Shown here: positions 1-10,016 of the stretch, piece by piece
Layout: each line of letters opens with the position of its first letter
How positions within the stretch are numbered: position 1 is the first letter of the stretch
From: Datura wrightii
Lineage: Eukaryota; Streptophyta; Magnoliopsida; Solanales; Solanaceae
Direction of reading: 5' to 3'
DNA length: 64,000 nucleotides
Assembly (NCBI GenBank): GCA_035772735.1
Contig: JASDFA010000010.1
Span: 33,729,501-33,793,500, forward strand
Translations under genes and position numbers: made by a program
Notes under the pieces: generated by a model
Seen by the model: the letters and a program-made list of their open reading frames with translations, nothing else
Database searches by the model: none
What the model was told of the DNA's origin: nothing

Positions 1-618
1 ATGGTGAAGCCTTTTGCTCTTGGCGTGGGGCAATGATATAGAATCTATTTTGGCACTGACCGCCTACTTAACTAGTCGAGGTACCCTACTGAGGAGGACG
101 TGCTGCTGGAGTAGTAGTGCTGGCTGCTGGCATATGGGCTCCACCGACCCCTAATCTAGCTGAAGGGCAATATCTGAGTCTGTGTCTGGGTCTTCCACAC
201 CTAAAGCAAGCATCCGAGCCGACTAGGCATATCCTGGGATGGTTCTTTCCACACCTTGCACAATCTAGGAAAGTGTGATCTATCTACATGCTACCCTGGC
301 CCCTTGACTCAGGAGCCCTGCACCTCCGATCCCCCCGGAGTCTAGATGGCGTACTACCCAATGATGGTGCTGGAGCAATAGATCTAGACTGAGACTGCTG
401 ACGCTGTCCACCCCCAAAACTGACCTGAAAAGTCCTATAACTGTTGATCCAGCCCCTCTTGGCCTCTCTCTACCTCCGATATACCGAATCTATCTGCTGA
501 GTATGGAACATAATATAGGGGAAGTCGATATCTCAATGAAATAGAGCGATCCTGCAATCCTTATCCAGATAATCCGCCAGCCCATGCATAAAACGACTCA
601 CCCGAGCCCTCTGATACG
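1..618 (-). pseudogene. TE2 gag, C-terminal part, cut by TE3
   Basis: Reading the minus strand gives Ty3/gypsy gag sequence. The stretch next to the TE3 junction reads like the 'RVSRFMHGLADYLDKD' segment that also occurs in the TE8 and TE9 gags. Gag would form the virus-like particle. The frame is broken by stops. The rest of the element lies beyond the left edge. The N-terminal half of the same gag resumes at 13248 on the far side of TE3, and the two halves join at the duplicated ATACG. Confidence 0.8.
614..618. repeat. target-site duplication, left copy (ATACG)
   Basis: ATACG directly precedes the TG of the TE3 5' LTR. The same five bases follow the 3' LTR at 13248-13252. Confidence 0.92.
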
Positions 619-934
619 TGATCGTGGGCATAATTGCATGCCCAAGTGATACTCTAATACTTCATTTCTACTTGTTTATCTACTTCTATGTGTGCATTCT
701 CTTGTGCTTTGTATGTAAATGTGAATTTATACTAACCAACATGATTAGGGTTGTTTTGCAGTCTAGAAGGAATTTTTGGAAGCTAATCTACAAGTTGGTG
801 AAGTGTGGAAATGGACTCAAAAGCAAGAAGTGGAAGTTGACAAGGAAAATTGGCCAAAATTGGGGCTCCGCGATGGCTCCATATCACGCTACCATCGCTG
901 AGGCATTCTGCCTAGGAGGGAAATTTATGTCAAA

Positions 935-1215
935 TTCTAGTGGAGGTGCGCGTTACCTCCGTGGCACGGAGCTGATGCTCCGCGATGCACTTCGTGCCAC
1001 ACTGAGGATGATTATCCGGAACCTCAAGTTCCAGTAGAGGTGCGGGATGGCACCGTGGCACAGAGGCAAGGCTCTGCGATACACGTCGTGCCACGCTGAA
1101 GTGCATGTACCTGGGAGCTGAGTTCCAGTGGAGGTTCGTGACAGGGCTGTGGCACGGAGGTGATGCTCCACGATACACTCCGTGCCACGTTGCTTGTTAT
1201 TCCGGGAAAAATTCT
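935..1215 (+). repeat. three 94-bp tandem repeats in U3
   Basis: Units start at 935, 1029 and 1123, each with TTC(C/T)AGT(G/A)GAGG. Each carries hyphenated palindromes of the type CCGTGGCACGG and a CTCCGCGAT segment, and ends in GTGCCACxxTGA. They are much richer in G+C and CpG than the surrounding LTR. They stop just upstream of the TATA box, where plant LTR enhancers usually lie. The 3' LTR has the same three units at 12060, 12154 and 12248. Confidence 0.85.
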
Positions 1216-1221
1216 CACAAG

Positions 1222-1230
1222 TATAAATAG
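1222..1230 (+). promoter_or_regulatory. TE3 LTR TATA box
   Basis: TATAAATAG immediately follows the tandem repeats. Transcription would start roughly 30 bases downstream. The same nonamer is present in the TE4 5' LTR (32913-32921, minus) and in the solo LTR (27929-27937). In the TE3 3' LTR it has decayed to CATAAATAG. Confidence 0.7.
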
Positions 1231-2128
1231 CACACTTAGGTTTTATTTTAAACAATCTGAAATTTTTGGAGGAAGAACGTGGTTAGCAGGCAGTTGAGAG
1301 GAAGAATTTCTAGGGTTAATTCTATTCCTTTTTCTCTTTAATTTCAATTGCTTGTATGAATTCAACTTGTTTGAAGATGTTTAATCCACAAATGAGTGGC
1401 TAATTCACCTCTTGCTGAGGTTAAGGATAATTGTAGAGAAATGTAATTACTAATTATTTAAGTTTTCATCTTCTCTATAATGGTTGTTCTATCAATTCTT
1501 GTTTTTACTAGGTTAATGTTTGGCCAATGTTAATGTATATCTTAGAAGTCCAATTTTGATTCTGAAAGGGAAATTAATTGGATAGATGTGAATTGGTGGA
1601 ATATGATCTTTTCTTAGTTGAGAAAATTGAGAGGAGATTTACGTTCAGAATAGAAATATATCTGTAATGTCATATTAGTCATTTATGGAATTTGTTATGT
1701 ATGGCTAGAGCATGGGTTTTTGCATCACAAAAATGTGTAATGTAAGTCTCATGAGCCTTTAATTGGAGAGGAGTCGAAAGATCCACTCCTTAGGTTATTA
1801 ATTCCTGACTAACAACCATAGAGAAGATTGACTGATTCTAATTAACCAATTACATCCCTGCATGTTTGCCTTAACCTCAGCTTGTTCATTGCTATTTTTC
1901 AGACTTTAATTTGCAATCCTTACTTAGGTCCTTATTAACTAGTAATATTGACTCATAAAACCTTATTTGTTTGGTTGTCTACCTTCATAGCGATATCGTT
2001 CACTAACAATTAGGATAATTACAACCGTAATTCAGTCCCTGTGGGATCGATACTTGGCATGAAATAAAGCCACTTTACTACTTGTACGACCACGTGCACT
2101 TGTGTGTAGTTTGGTCCGAACAAGTTTT

Positions 2129-2146
2129 TGGCGCCGTTGCCGGGGA
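2129..2146 (+). other. TE3 primer binding site (tRNA-Asp type)
   Basis: TGGCGCCGTTGCCGGGGA lies six bases after the 5' LTR. It is the sequence I know as the Athila primer site, complementary to the 3' end of plant tRNA-Asp. Minus-strand DNA synthesis would start here. Confidence 0.85.
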
Positions 2147-2156
2147 CTGGCAATTG

Positions 2157-2233
2157 GTAATTTAATTCTCTTAGTGTTAGTTTACAAGTTTGATATAAGA
2201 GTTGACAACTTGATCTTAGCCTTCCTTTTGCAG
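2157..2233 (+). other. possible short leader intron before gag
   Basis: GTAATT after CAATTG and a pyrimidine-rich TTCCTTTTGCAG bound 77 bases between primer site and gag. TE4 keeps both sites at the equivalent position on the minus strand. This is an inference from splice-site look alone. Confidence 0.3.
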
Positions 2234-2247
2234 GTACTGAATTTTTC

Positions 2248-4500
2248 TTAACGTTGGAAAGAGACAAGGAGTTTGTGGATTCATTTATAGAGTCAGAGAG
2301 AAAATTTCATCGCCAAAGAAGGGAAGCTCTAGAGAAGAAGCTGCAGTTGCTAAGACAGGCAATTCTGGAGCAGCGATAGAATCCACCAATTGTAAGGGCA
2401 GCTTTAGTGCCCGAAGAGATGGCAGCAAGACCATCCGCGAAGTGGCAATCCCACACGCAAATAATGTAACGTCCAGCATTCGCAGACTAGAGCCAGGAGG
2501 GAGGTTCAAACTCAAACAAAATATGGTGCAGTTATTACACCAGCGGGCAATTTACAGGTCTCTCTCATGAAGATCCACAACAACATCTCCAAAACTTTTT
2601 GGAGATAAGTGACACCTATATCCCCACGTGAGTATCATCCGACTATGTGAGGCTTACATTATTCCCGTTCTCACTGTTGGGGGAAGCAAAGAGGTGGTTG
2701 AAAGATGAACCACCAAATTCTATCACTACTTGGGATGACCTCGCAAAAATTTTTTTGATACGATTCTTTCCATCAGGGAAGACAGCCAGACATAGAAGTC
2801 ACATTCTAAGTTTCAAACAGAGAGAGGGTGAGAATTTGTATCAGGTTTGGGAGAGGTCTAAGTCAATGCTAAGGGATTGTCCTCATCATCACCAGTCTAA
2901 TGATGTGTTGGTGCATACGTTCATTGAGGGTTTGGAACCACATACTTAGATTCTGTTAGATTCAGCAGCCGGTGGGCAGGCATTGGAGAAGACCTATGAA
3001 GACCTTTACACTTTATTAAACCGTATTTCATAGGGAAATCCAGAATGGAATGCGGATTCAACTCGAGGAGGAGCAAGGAAAGCGGCAGGAGTCTTTGGGG
3101 TGGATGGTTTTACAGCTATTGCTGCATAGATAGCTGCTTTGCAAAATCACCTTAACACCCACTTCAGCAGTATGAGCTTGAGCCAGGCACAAGCCCCAGA
3201 TAATGCAGTTCATCAGGTGTGGTTTAAAGTATGTGGAAGTAGTGAACACTCAGCTGAGTGTTTTAGTGCAAATCCAGACTCGGTGAATTTTGTTGGAAAC
3301 CTACAAAGGAGCAATAATCAACAGTATGGCAACAGTTACAACCCAAATTGGAGGAATCATTCGAATTTTTCTTGGGGGAGTACTAGTCATAAAGGACAAA
3401 GTTCAAATCAGGGCGTGCAGAGAAACCAAGGGGGGCATCAAAATTGTCATTCACAATATAGAGGGAACAATGCACCTCCTCTACAACCCAGCAACATTGA
3501 GGATATGTTCAAAACCATAATAGCTAACCAAGCACATACGCAGGCTGATTATGTGAAATTAGCGGCTGACATGAAAAATCAGCAGTTAGCTACAAAGGCA
3601 TTGGAGTATCAGTTTGGACAGTTAGCTGGAGCTCAAAACACAAGACCAAGGGGAGGATTACCAAGCGATACTGACCTAAATCCCAAGCAGGTCAATGCAG
3701 TTACCACCAGGAGTGGAATTCAACTCAAGGAGGTGGAACTAGAAAGGCCACCTCAGCAATTTGGAGCGGCAGAAAAGGATGAAGAACATGATGATGTGAG
3801 GGGGAAGGAAAAGGCAGCCGAGATAGAAAGACCACCCCTCCCGTTTCCTCAGAGATTAAAAAAGCACAAGGAGGAAGCTTACTTCAAGAAATTCATGGAA
3901 GTGTTGAAACAGGTACATATTAATTTAACTTTAGTTGATGTTTTGTAGGGAGTGCCGAAATATGCCAAGTACATCAAGGACATTGTAACAAACAAAAGCA
4001 GATTGATGGAGTACGCTACAGTGGCGCTTACTAAGGAGTGCACTTCCCGAATACAGAATAGATTGCTGACAAAGCTCAAGGATCCTAGGAGCTTTACTAT
4101 TCAAATTACAATTGGTCAATCTATTTGAGCTCGCGTATTATGTGATTTGGGAGCAAGCATAAACTTGATGCCGACATCGGTGTTCAAGAAGTTGGGGCTG
4201 GGCAGCCGTATCGGGGATGTGCTAGTGCAAGTGGGCTCCCTCATTTTCCCGGTGGATTTTATAATTCTGGATTTCGAGCCGGATGCGAAAGTCCTATTTA
4301 TTTTGGGACGTCCCTTCTTGGCAACTAGGTGAGCCTTGATTGATGTGGCTTCTGGGCAGCTAACCGTGCGAGCGCATGAAAAAGTAGAGGTTTTTGATGT
4401 GTACAAGGCCATGAAGCTACCAACCATTTATGAGGAGCTATCAGCAATCAGTGTTCTAAATCAGGAATCAACTCTTTAGATTGTTAACTCATAGGACCCA
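2248..4500 (+). pseudogene. TE3 gag and protease, decayed
   Basis: Gag proper runs to about 3690. It includes the capsid-like segment from 2647 (PFSLLGEAKRWL...), a damaged zinc-knuckle region near 3215-3260 whose first Cys is Phe compared with TE4, and a basic linker. Protease follows, with the active-site motif Asp-Leu-Gly-Ala at 4144-4155 and a later LGRPFLAT segment. The start ATG seen in TE4 is ACG here. Most of the region stays in one frame and is broken by single stops (for example at 2947, 3127, 3946, 4126, 4330), with small frameshifts near 2420-2560. Gag-pol was probably one continuous frame in the ancestor. Confidence 0.85.
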
Positions 4501-7500
4501 TTGGAGAGAGCCTTGGTGGGCTCCGATCATTTTGGGGACTGTGCTACATATGAGATGGTGTAGACTCTGAACGAGCCAAAATGGTTTCCCAGGAAGCAGG
4601 ACTTTGAACCGTTGAAGAGGTCCTTGGAACCCTTGCCAAAGCCATCAATTGAAGAGGCACCGAAATTGGAGTTAAAGACATTACCTCCACATCTGAAGTA
4701 TGTATTTTTGGGTGAAGATGACACCTTTCCAGTCATCATTTCAGCAAAACTGACAGATGCACAAGTGAATGATACATTGGTGGTCCTCAAGAGGCGGAAG
4801 ACAACAATGGGTTGGCAGATGTCGGACATCAAAGGAATTAGTCCAGCTTTTTGCACACACAGGATATTCATATAAGAAGGATCCAAGCCAACCGTGCAAC
4901 ATTAGCGGAGGTTGAACCCGGTGATGAAAGATGTAGTTAGAAAGGAAGTGATCAAGTGGCTCGATGCAGGTGTGGTATATCCCATCTCAGACATTGAATG
5001 GGTGAGCCCAGTTCAGTGTGTTCCAAAGAAAGGAGGGATGACCGTGGTCACCAATGAAAAGAATGAGTTGATTCCGACACGCACAATCACAGACTGGCGA
5101 ATTTGCATGGATTACAGGAAGCTCAATGAGGCCACGAGGAAAGATCATTATCCTATTCCATTTATTTATCAGATTTTGGACAGGTTGGCAGGTCAGGAGT
5201 ATTATTGTTTTCTAGATGGATATTCCGGCTATAATCAAATAGCCATAGCACCTGAGGAACAGGAGAAGACCACTTTTACGTGTCCTTATGGGACATATGC
5301 TTTTAGGCGAATGCCATTTGGTCTATGCAATGCACCATCCATGTTCTAGAGATGCATGATGGCAATCTTCCATGATATGGTGGAAGCTTTTGTCGAGGTA
5401 TTTATGGATGACTTTTCTGTTTTCGGTAATTCATTTGCTACATGTATGCAGAATCTTGACAGGGTGTTAGCTCGATGTGAAGACTCAAACCTAGTGCTCA
5501 ACTAGGAGAAGTGTCATTTTTTAGTCAAGAAGGGTATCGTCCTTGGCCATAAGGTTTTATGCAAAGGGTTGGAAGTCGATCGTGCAAAGATTGAGGTGAT
5601 GGAAAAGCTACCACCACCAGTGTCACTGAAGGGTGTTCGTAGTTTTCTCGTACATGCGGGGTTTTACAGATGGTTCATCAAGAATTTCTCAAAAATTTTT
5701 AGACCGATATACCGATTGCTAGAAAAAGAGGTGAAGTTCAAATTTGACAAGGATTTTGTAGAAGCATTCGAGGAGCTAAAACAGAAGCTGGTGGAAGCGC
5801 CTATTCTCATTTCTCCAGATTGGGAACATCCTTTTGAATTGATGTGTGATGCAAGTGGCGTGGCTGTAGGAGCTGTATTGGGGCAGCGGAGGAATAAAAA
5901 TTTTCATTCCATTTATAATGCAAGCAAAACACTTGACGCTGCCCAAGTCAATTATACAGTCACGGAAAAGGAGATGCTGGCTTTGGTATTTGCGTTTGAC
6001 AAATTCAGATCCTACCTGGTGGGTTTGAAAGTGGTGGTATATACTGATCATGCAGCACTTCGGTATTTGTTTGGCAAGAAGGATGCGAAGCCCAGGCTAA
6101 TAAGATGGATATTGTTGTTACAAGAGTTTGATCTAGAGATTCGGGACAGAAAGGGAAGCAAGAATCAAGTTGCAGATCAACTATCGCGATTGGAAAACCG
6201 TTCGCATGTGAAGGAAGGTGATAGCACCAGAGAAGAGTTCCCCGATGAGCAACTCTTAGCAATAAGGGAAGCTGAAATCCCTTGGTATGCAGATATTGTG
6301 AACTTGCTGATAAGTGGAGTCTACCCACCTAAGGCTACAACTCAGCAAAGAAAGAAGCTGAGACATGATTCCAGGTATTATATGTGGGATGAGTCGTATC
6401 TGTTTAAGCAGGGAACAGATCATGTGATGAGACGATGCATTCCAGAAAGCCAGATTGAAAAAGTACTGAGGAGTTGTCACTCATCGCTGTATGGAGGGCA
6501 CCACGGAGGAGAGCGAACAACTCACAAGGTGCTACAGTCAGGTTTCTTTTGGCCTACACTGTTCAGAGACGCTATAGCCTTTGTCAAAATGTGTGTTAGA
6601 TGTCAAAGAACAGGCACAATTGGCAGAAGACAGGAGATGCCACTGCATCAGATATTAGAAGTTGAGGATTTTGATGTATGGGGAATAGACTTTATGGGCC
6701 CGTTTCCACCATCATTTGGTAATCGTTACATCTTGGTAGCGGTTGACTATGTGTCTAAGTGGGTCGAGGCAGTAGAATGTTCCAGGAACGACAACAAGGT
6801 GGTGACAAAATTTGTGAAAAAGAAAATTTTCACCAGGTTCGGTACGCCCCGAGCTATTATCAGTGATGGAGGGGATCATTTTGTGAATGTAGGTTTCAGG
6901 AAGTTGCTAGCTAAGTATGGGGTGAGGCATAAGGTGGCTACAACGTATCATCCCTAAACTAGTGGGCAAGTAGAGATGTCAAGCAGAGAGATTAAGCAGA
7001 TTCTACAGAAAAAAGTGAATGCACAATGAATTGATTGGGCAAGCAAACTTGACCATGTGTTGTGGGCTTACAAAACTGCATACAAGACACCCATTGGGAC
7101 TTCTCCGTACAGATTGGTTTATGGAAAGGCATTTCATCTACCTGTGGAGCTAGAAAATTGAGCTTTTTGGGCCGTAAGAAATTTAAATATGGATCCGGAG
7201 CTAGCAGGAAAGAAGAGGTTGATCCAGCTGAGCAAATTAGATGAGTTTTGATGGCATGCCTATGAAATTGCTTAATGCTACAAGAATAAAACTAAAAGGT
7301 GGCACGATAGGCACATGGTGCATCGGATATTGAGCAAGGGAAAAAGTGTTGTTGTTCAATTCGTGGTTGAAACTATTCCCAGGGAAGTTGCGGTCCAAGT
7401 GGTCAGGGCCGTTTGAAGTTGTGAGAATGACCCCACACGGGGCAGTGGAATTGTGGCAAGAGGATAAAAGTGCCACATTTTTGGTGAACGGGCAGAGATG

Positions 7501-7564
7501 TAAGCATTACAGGGGTGAAGACGTTATTCGAGAGAAGACATCTATCACTTTAGTAGATGATTAA
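4501..7564 (+). pseudogene. TE3 reverse transcriptase, RNase H, integrase, decayed
   Basis: Same frame as gag. RT (about 4910-5560) has the catalytic Phe-Met-Asp-Asp at 5401-5412. RNase H (about 5810-6190) has MCDAS and YTDHAALRYLF motifs. Integrase has a zinc-binding region with CVRC near 6590 and a D,D-35-E triad at 6688 (IDFMG), 6865 (SDGGDHF) and 6973 (QVEMS). All catalytic acids remain, but stops break the frame at 4873, 5347, 5503, 6955 and 7027. A shift occurs near 7330, after which 7346-7564 is read in another frame. The product would copy RNA into DNA and insert it. Confidence 0.9.
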
Positions 7565-7604
7565 GGATGAACAACGTCGAGCCGCGATGGTAAACCAGGC
7601 GCTG

Positions 7605-7622
7605 CACGGGAGGCAACCCGTG
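7605..7622 (+). other. conserved hairpin after pol (TE3)
   Basis: CACGGG, loop AGGCAA, CCCGTG: a perfect 6-bp stem 40 bases after the pol stop. The identical hairpin occurs at the same place in TE4 (25285-25302). A version with changed but still pairing stem bases occurs in TE6 (34138-34155). Function unknown. Confidence 0.75.
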
Positions 7623-7803
7623 AATGTGATGTAATAGAGTAGTTAGGATTATAAAAGAAAAAAAAAGTTGGCAATAGTTGAGAGGCAATCTATGATTTCT
7701 AACAAATTTTTTGTGGTTGAATGATTTTCAGGTGAAATGGAGGGTAAAAATACAAAAACGCGCAAAGGAAAAATCAAGGTAAGAAAATAAAACTTGGGGA
7801 AAT

Positions 7804-8015
7804 TTCCAGTGAGCCTCCGCGTTGGCTCCGTGTCATGGAGGAGGGCCTCCGCATCACGGAGGAGGGCCTCTGTGTTACCCTCCGTGACACGTTGAGGCTT
7901 ATTTCAGAATTTTTAAAAATTCCAGTAAGCCTCCGCGATGGCTCCGCGTCACAGAGCATGGCCTCCGCGATGGCCTCCGTAACACGTTGAGGCGTATTTC
8001 GCGATGGGTCACCGG
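7804..8015 (+). repeat. internal palindromic repeat block upstream of ORF3
   Basis: Two units start at 7804 and 7920, each with TTCCAGT(G/A)AGCCTCCGCG. Each ends with CCGT(G/A)ACACGTTGAGGC(T/G)TATTTC. Start, end and internal CTCCGTG/CACGGAG motifs mirror the U3 tandem repeats of this element. TE4 has the same block (about 24905-25090). Possible promoter or silencing target for the downstream ORF; this is inference. Confidence 0.65.
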
Positions 8016-8178
8016 GTAAACCCGCGCGCAATCCCCCTTTTTAACCCGAAATCCCTTAATTTTTCCATATTTCTTCATACCCTCCACGACCAACACCCCA
8101 AAATCCCTTCTCCCTCAACGTGCCACGGACCTAGTGAGCAAATTTCTTTGATTTTTCTTCGATTTCATCAAAGTAAAG

Positions 8179-8805
8179 GTATGGTCTCAAATTTTTTCTC
8201 ATTATTGCTAAATATTTCCATTCTTGAACATGTTTTTGTGATGAAACTTTGCCGTAAGAGATTAATAAGTTTGTGATCAATTGAGTTATAGATTAATGAT
8301 GTTCATATGATCGATGTGAGTAGATTAACTCAATAGTTGTATGATTTTTAAAATTCTTACGATGTTGATAACTAGGGTTGTGAATTGAATAGGAAGAAGA
8401 AGAAATGAGTTAAAATGTAGATAGTATGGGTTTTGCATGTTGTTTGAATTGAAACATATTGAAGTGGATTATGCTATGGTAGAAGATGGATTTTTGGGGG
8501 ATGAAAATTGAGAATTATCATAGGTTGTTGTGCGCATGATTATATAATTGAATCGATGGAGGAATTTTCATAATTCATTGTATGAAGTCTGAGTAATACA
8601 AAGACATTGTTCCATCGACTTGTATGAATGTAGTGAGCATATTGGGAATTAAGAACTGAAAAAAAAAGAAAAACATGAATGTTCTTGTCGAATTGTGTTG
8701 ACTGCGGCTAACGATTAAGTGTGGGGTGATCAAATTGAGCCCAACCGTAGTCGTAGACAACTATGCCTCAAAAAACATTTGAACTATATGTTTTTGAATG
8801 CACAG
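8179..8805 (+). other. putative intron in the ORF3 leader
   Basis: Donor AAAG|GTATGG and acceptor TGCACAG|GAAAA lie 627 bases apart, and the ORF3 ATG comes five bases after the acceptor. TE4 keeps the donor (AAAG|GTATGT near 24746) and the acceptor (GTACAG|GAACA near 24120) although the intervening sequence has drifted. The intron is AT-rich, as is typical for plants. Confidence 0.55.
8717..8726 (+). other. internal polypurine-like tract 1
   Basis: AAGTGTGGGG, identical to the decamer that precedes the 3' LTR (11731). It lies just before ORF3. TE4 keeps it at 24197-24206 (minus). Confidence 0.6.
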
Positions 8806-8810
8806 GAAAA

Positions 8811-10016
8811 ATGTCTGGAAGGCAGGAAAAAGGCAAGGGCGCATCCACATCTGGCGCCAGTAGAAAAAGAGTGAGAATTGGGGCAGCAATACTAGAAGCA
8901 CCAGCGGTTCCTCGAGGGCAACGCCGACAGTATGGAACTAGATGGGAGACAGATGAGGGGAAGATATGGTATTCCAAACACAAGGAAACCAAGTACTTCC
9001 CGGAGGAATAGATAGCACGGGAACCACTAGCACAGGAATTCCCGCGGACTCTACATCGGATTGACACTGCTGAGCTAAACTTCATTTTTGAAGAACCCAG
9101 AGAGTGTAATCTCCATCTTATCCGGGAATTCTATGCTAACTGCAGCCACACCATCAAGATCAGAGGGCAGGTGGTCACCTTTGAACCACACCATTTAAAT
9201 GCAATCCTGGGGCCACGGGACACAGACGCTCATGTCCTCCATCAGCTGAACATCACTACACCATACGTGGATATCAGACGCACCTTATGGGGAGCTCGAT
9301 CGACAGCCAGGTGGGGTCGGCACAAGGAAAGGGGCTACCACCAGACATTGATGTATTCCCAGATTAACAGAGAGGCTCGGATATGGTTAAAGATAGTTTG
9401 CTCGTGTCTAATCCCGAGGGTGCACATGAATGATGTCACCTGGGATAGAGTTTGTCTCGTTTATGCACTGATGAAAGGGCTGGAAATTAATGTTGGGGCG
9501 GTGATCATCTCCACCACGAAGAGAGCCCGACTGCATCAGGGGCATCAGTATGGGTTTGGTTTTCTTCTCACCACTTTCTTGAGGGGCCACGGTATTGAGG
9601 AAGAGGCCCTGGACTACATCCCTCAGCTCGACAGGCGTGCTTTGGATGTTACTAAAACCAAGGCACCTTATACTACATATGGGCCTGTGCTTACACTAGC
9701 CGAGCGACATGCTCGGGATGATCAATACATGGCCCGAATGTATTGGATGCAGATGTTGCAACTGCGCATCGGTGGAAGGCCTGCAACGGAGGATGAGTTG
9801 TGGCAGCGCAAATTGGATTATCCATTCAATGAGCATGCCCAAGATTTATACCGAGTAGGGCCCGCATTTGTTGAGCCCGTGGATGATGACATCCCTACTG
9901 ATGAGGAAACACATCGGGAGGACTCAGACATTGAGTCGGATGAGGACGGAGAGGACGATTCTTATCTTGGCGATGAGGCATTGGCACATGATGAAGAGAT
10001 TGAATATTTTGATTGA
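8811..10016 (+). pseudogene. TE3 ORF3, env-position protein, one in-frame stop
   Basis: 401 codons with a single interruption, a TAG at 9009-9011 where TE4 has CAG. The N terminus is basic and low-complexity (MSGRQEKGKGASTSG). The middle (roughly residues 90-310) resembles what I remember as the 'putative plant transposon protein' domain found in such elements. The last 45 residues are strongly acidic. I see no signal peptide or convincing membrane helix, so an envelope role is not supported by the sequence. The start was chosen because the ATG follows a conserved splice acceptor and matches the TE4 start. It is the least decayed ORF in the element. Function unknown. Confidence 0.75.

Larger units (their letters stand above)
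619..2122 (+). repeat. TE3 5' LTR
   Basis: Begins TGATCGTGGGCATAA and ends GGTCCGAACA, and matches 11745-13247 along its full length. U3 holds three 94-bp tandem repeats (935 to about 1215) followed by a TATA box (1222). A conserved CCCTGTGGGATCGATAC segment lies near the 3' end (about 2037-2053). The LTR would drive transcription and provide the terminal redundancy needed for reverse transcription. Confidence 0.95.

Noticed and set aside
618..1037. 139-codon plus-strand ORF at the TE3 LTR start
   Set aside because: Lies in the LTR, crosses the U3 repeats, and its counterpart in the 3' LTR starts elsewhere. No family resemblance.
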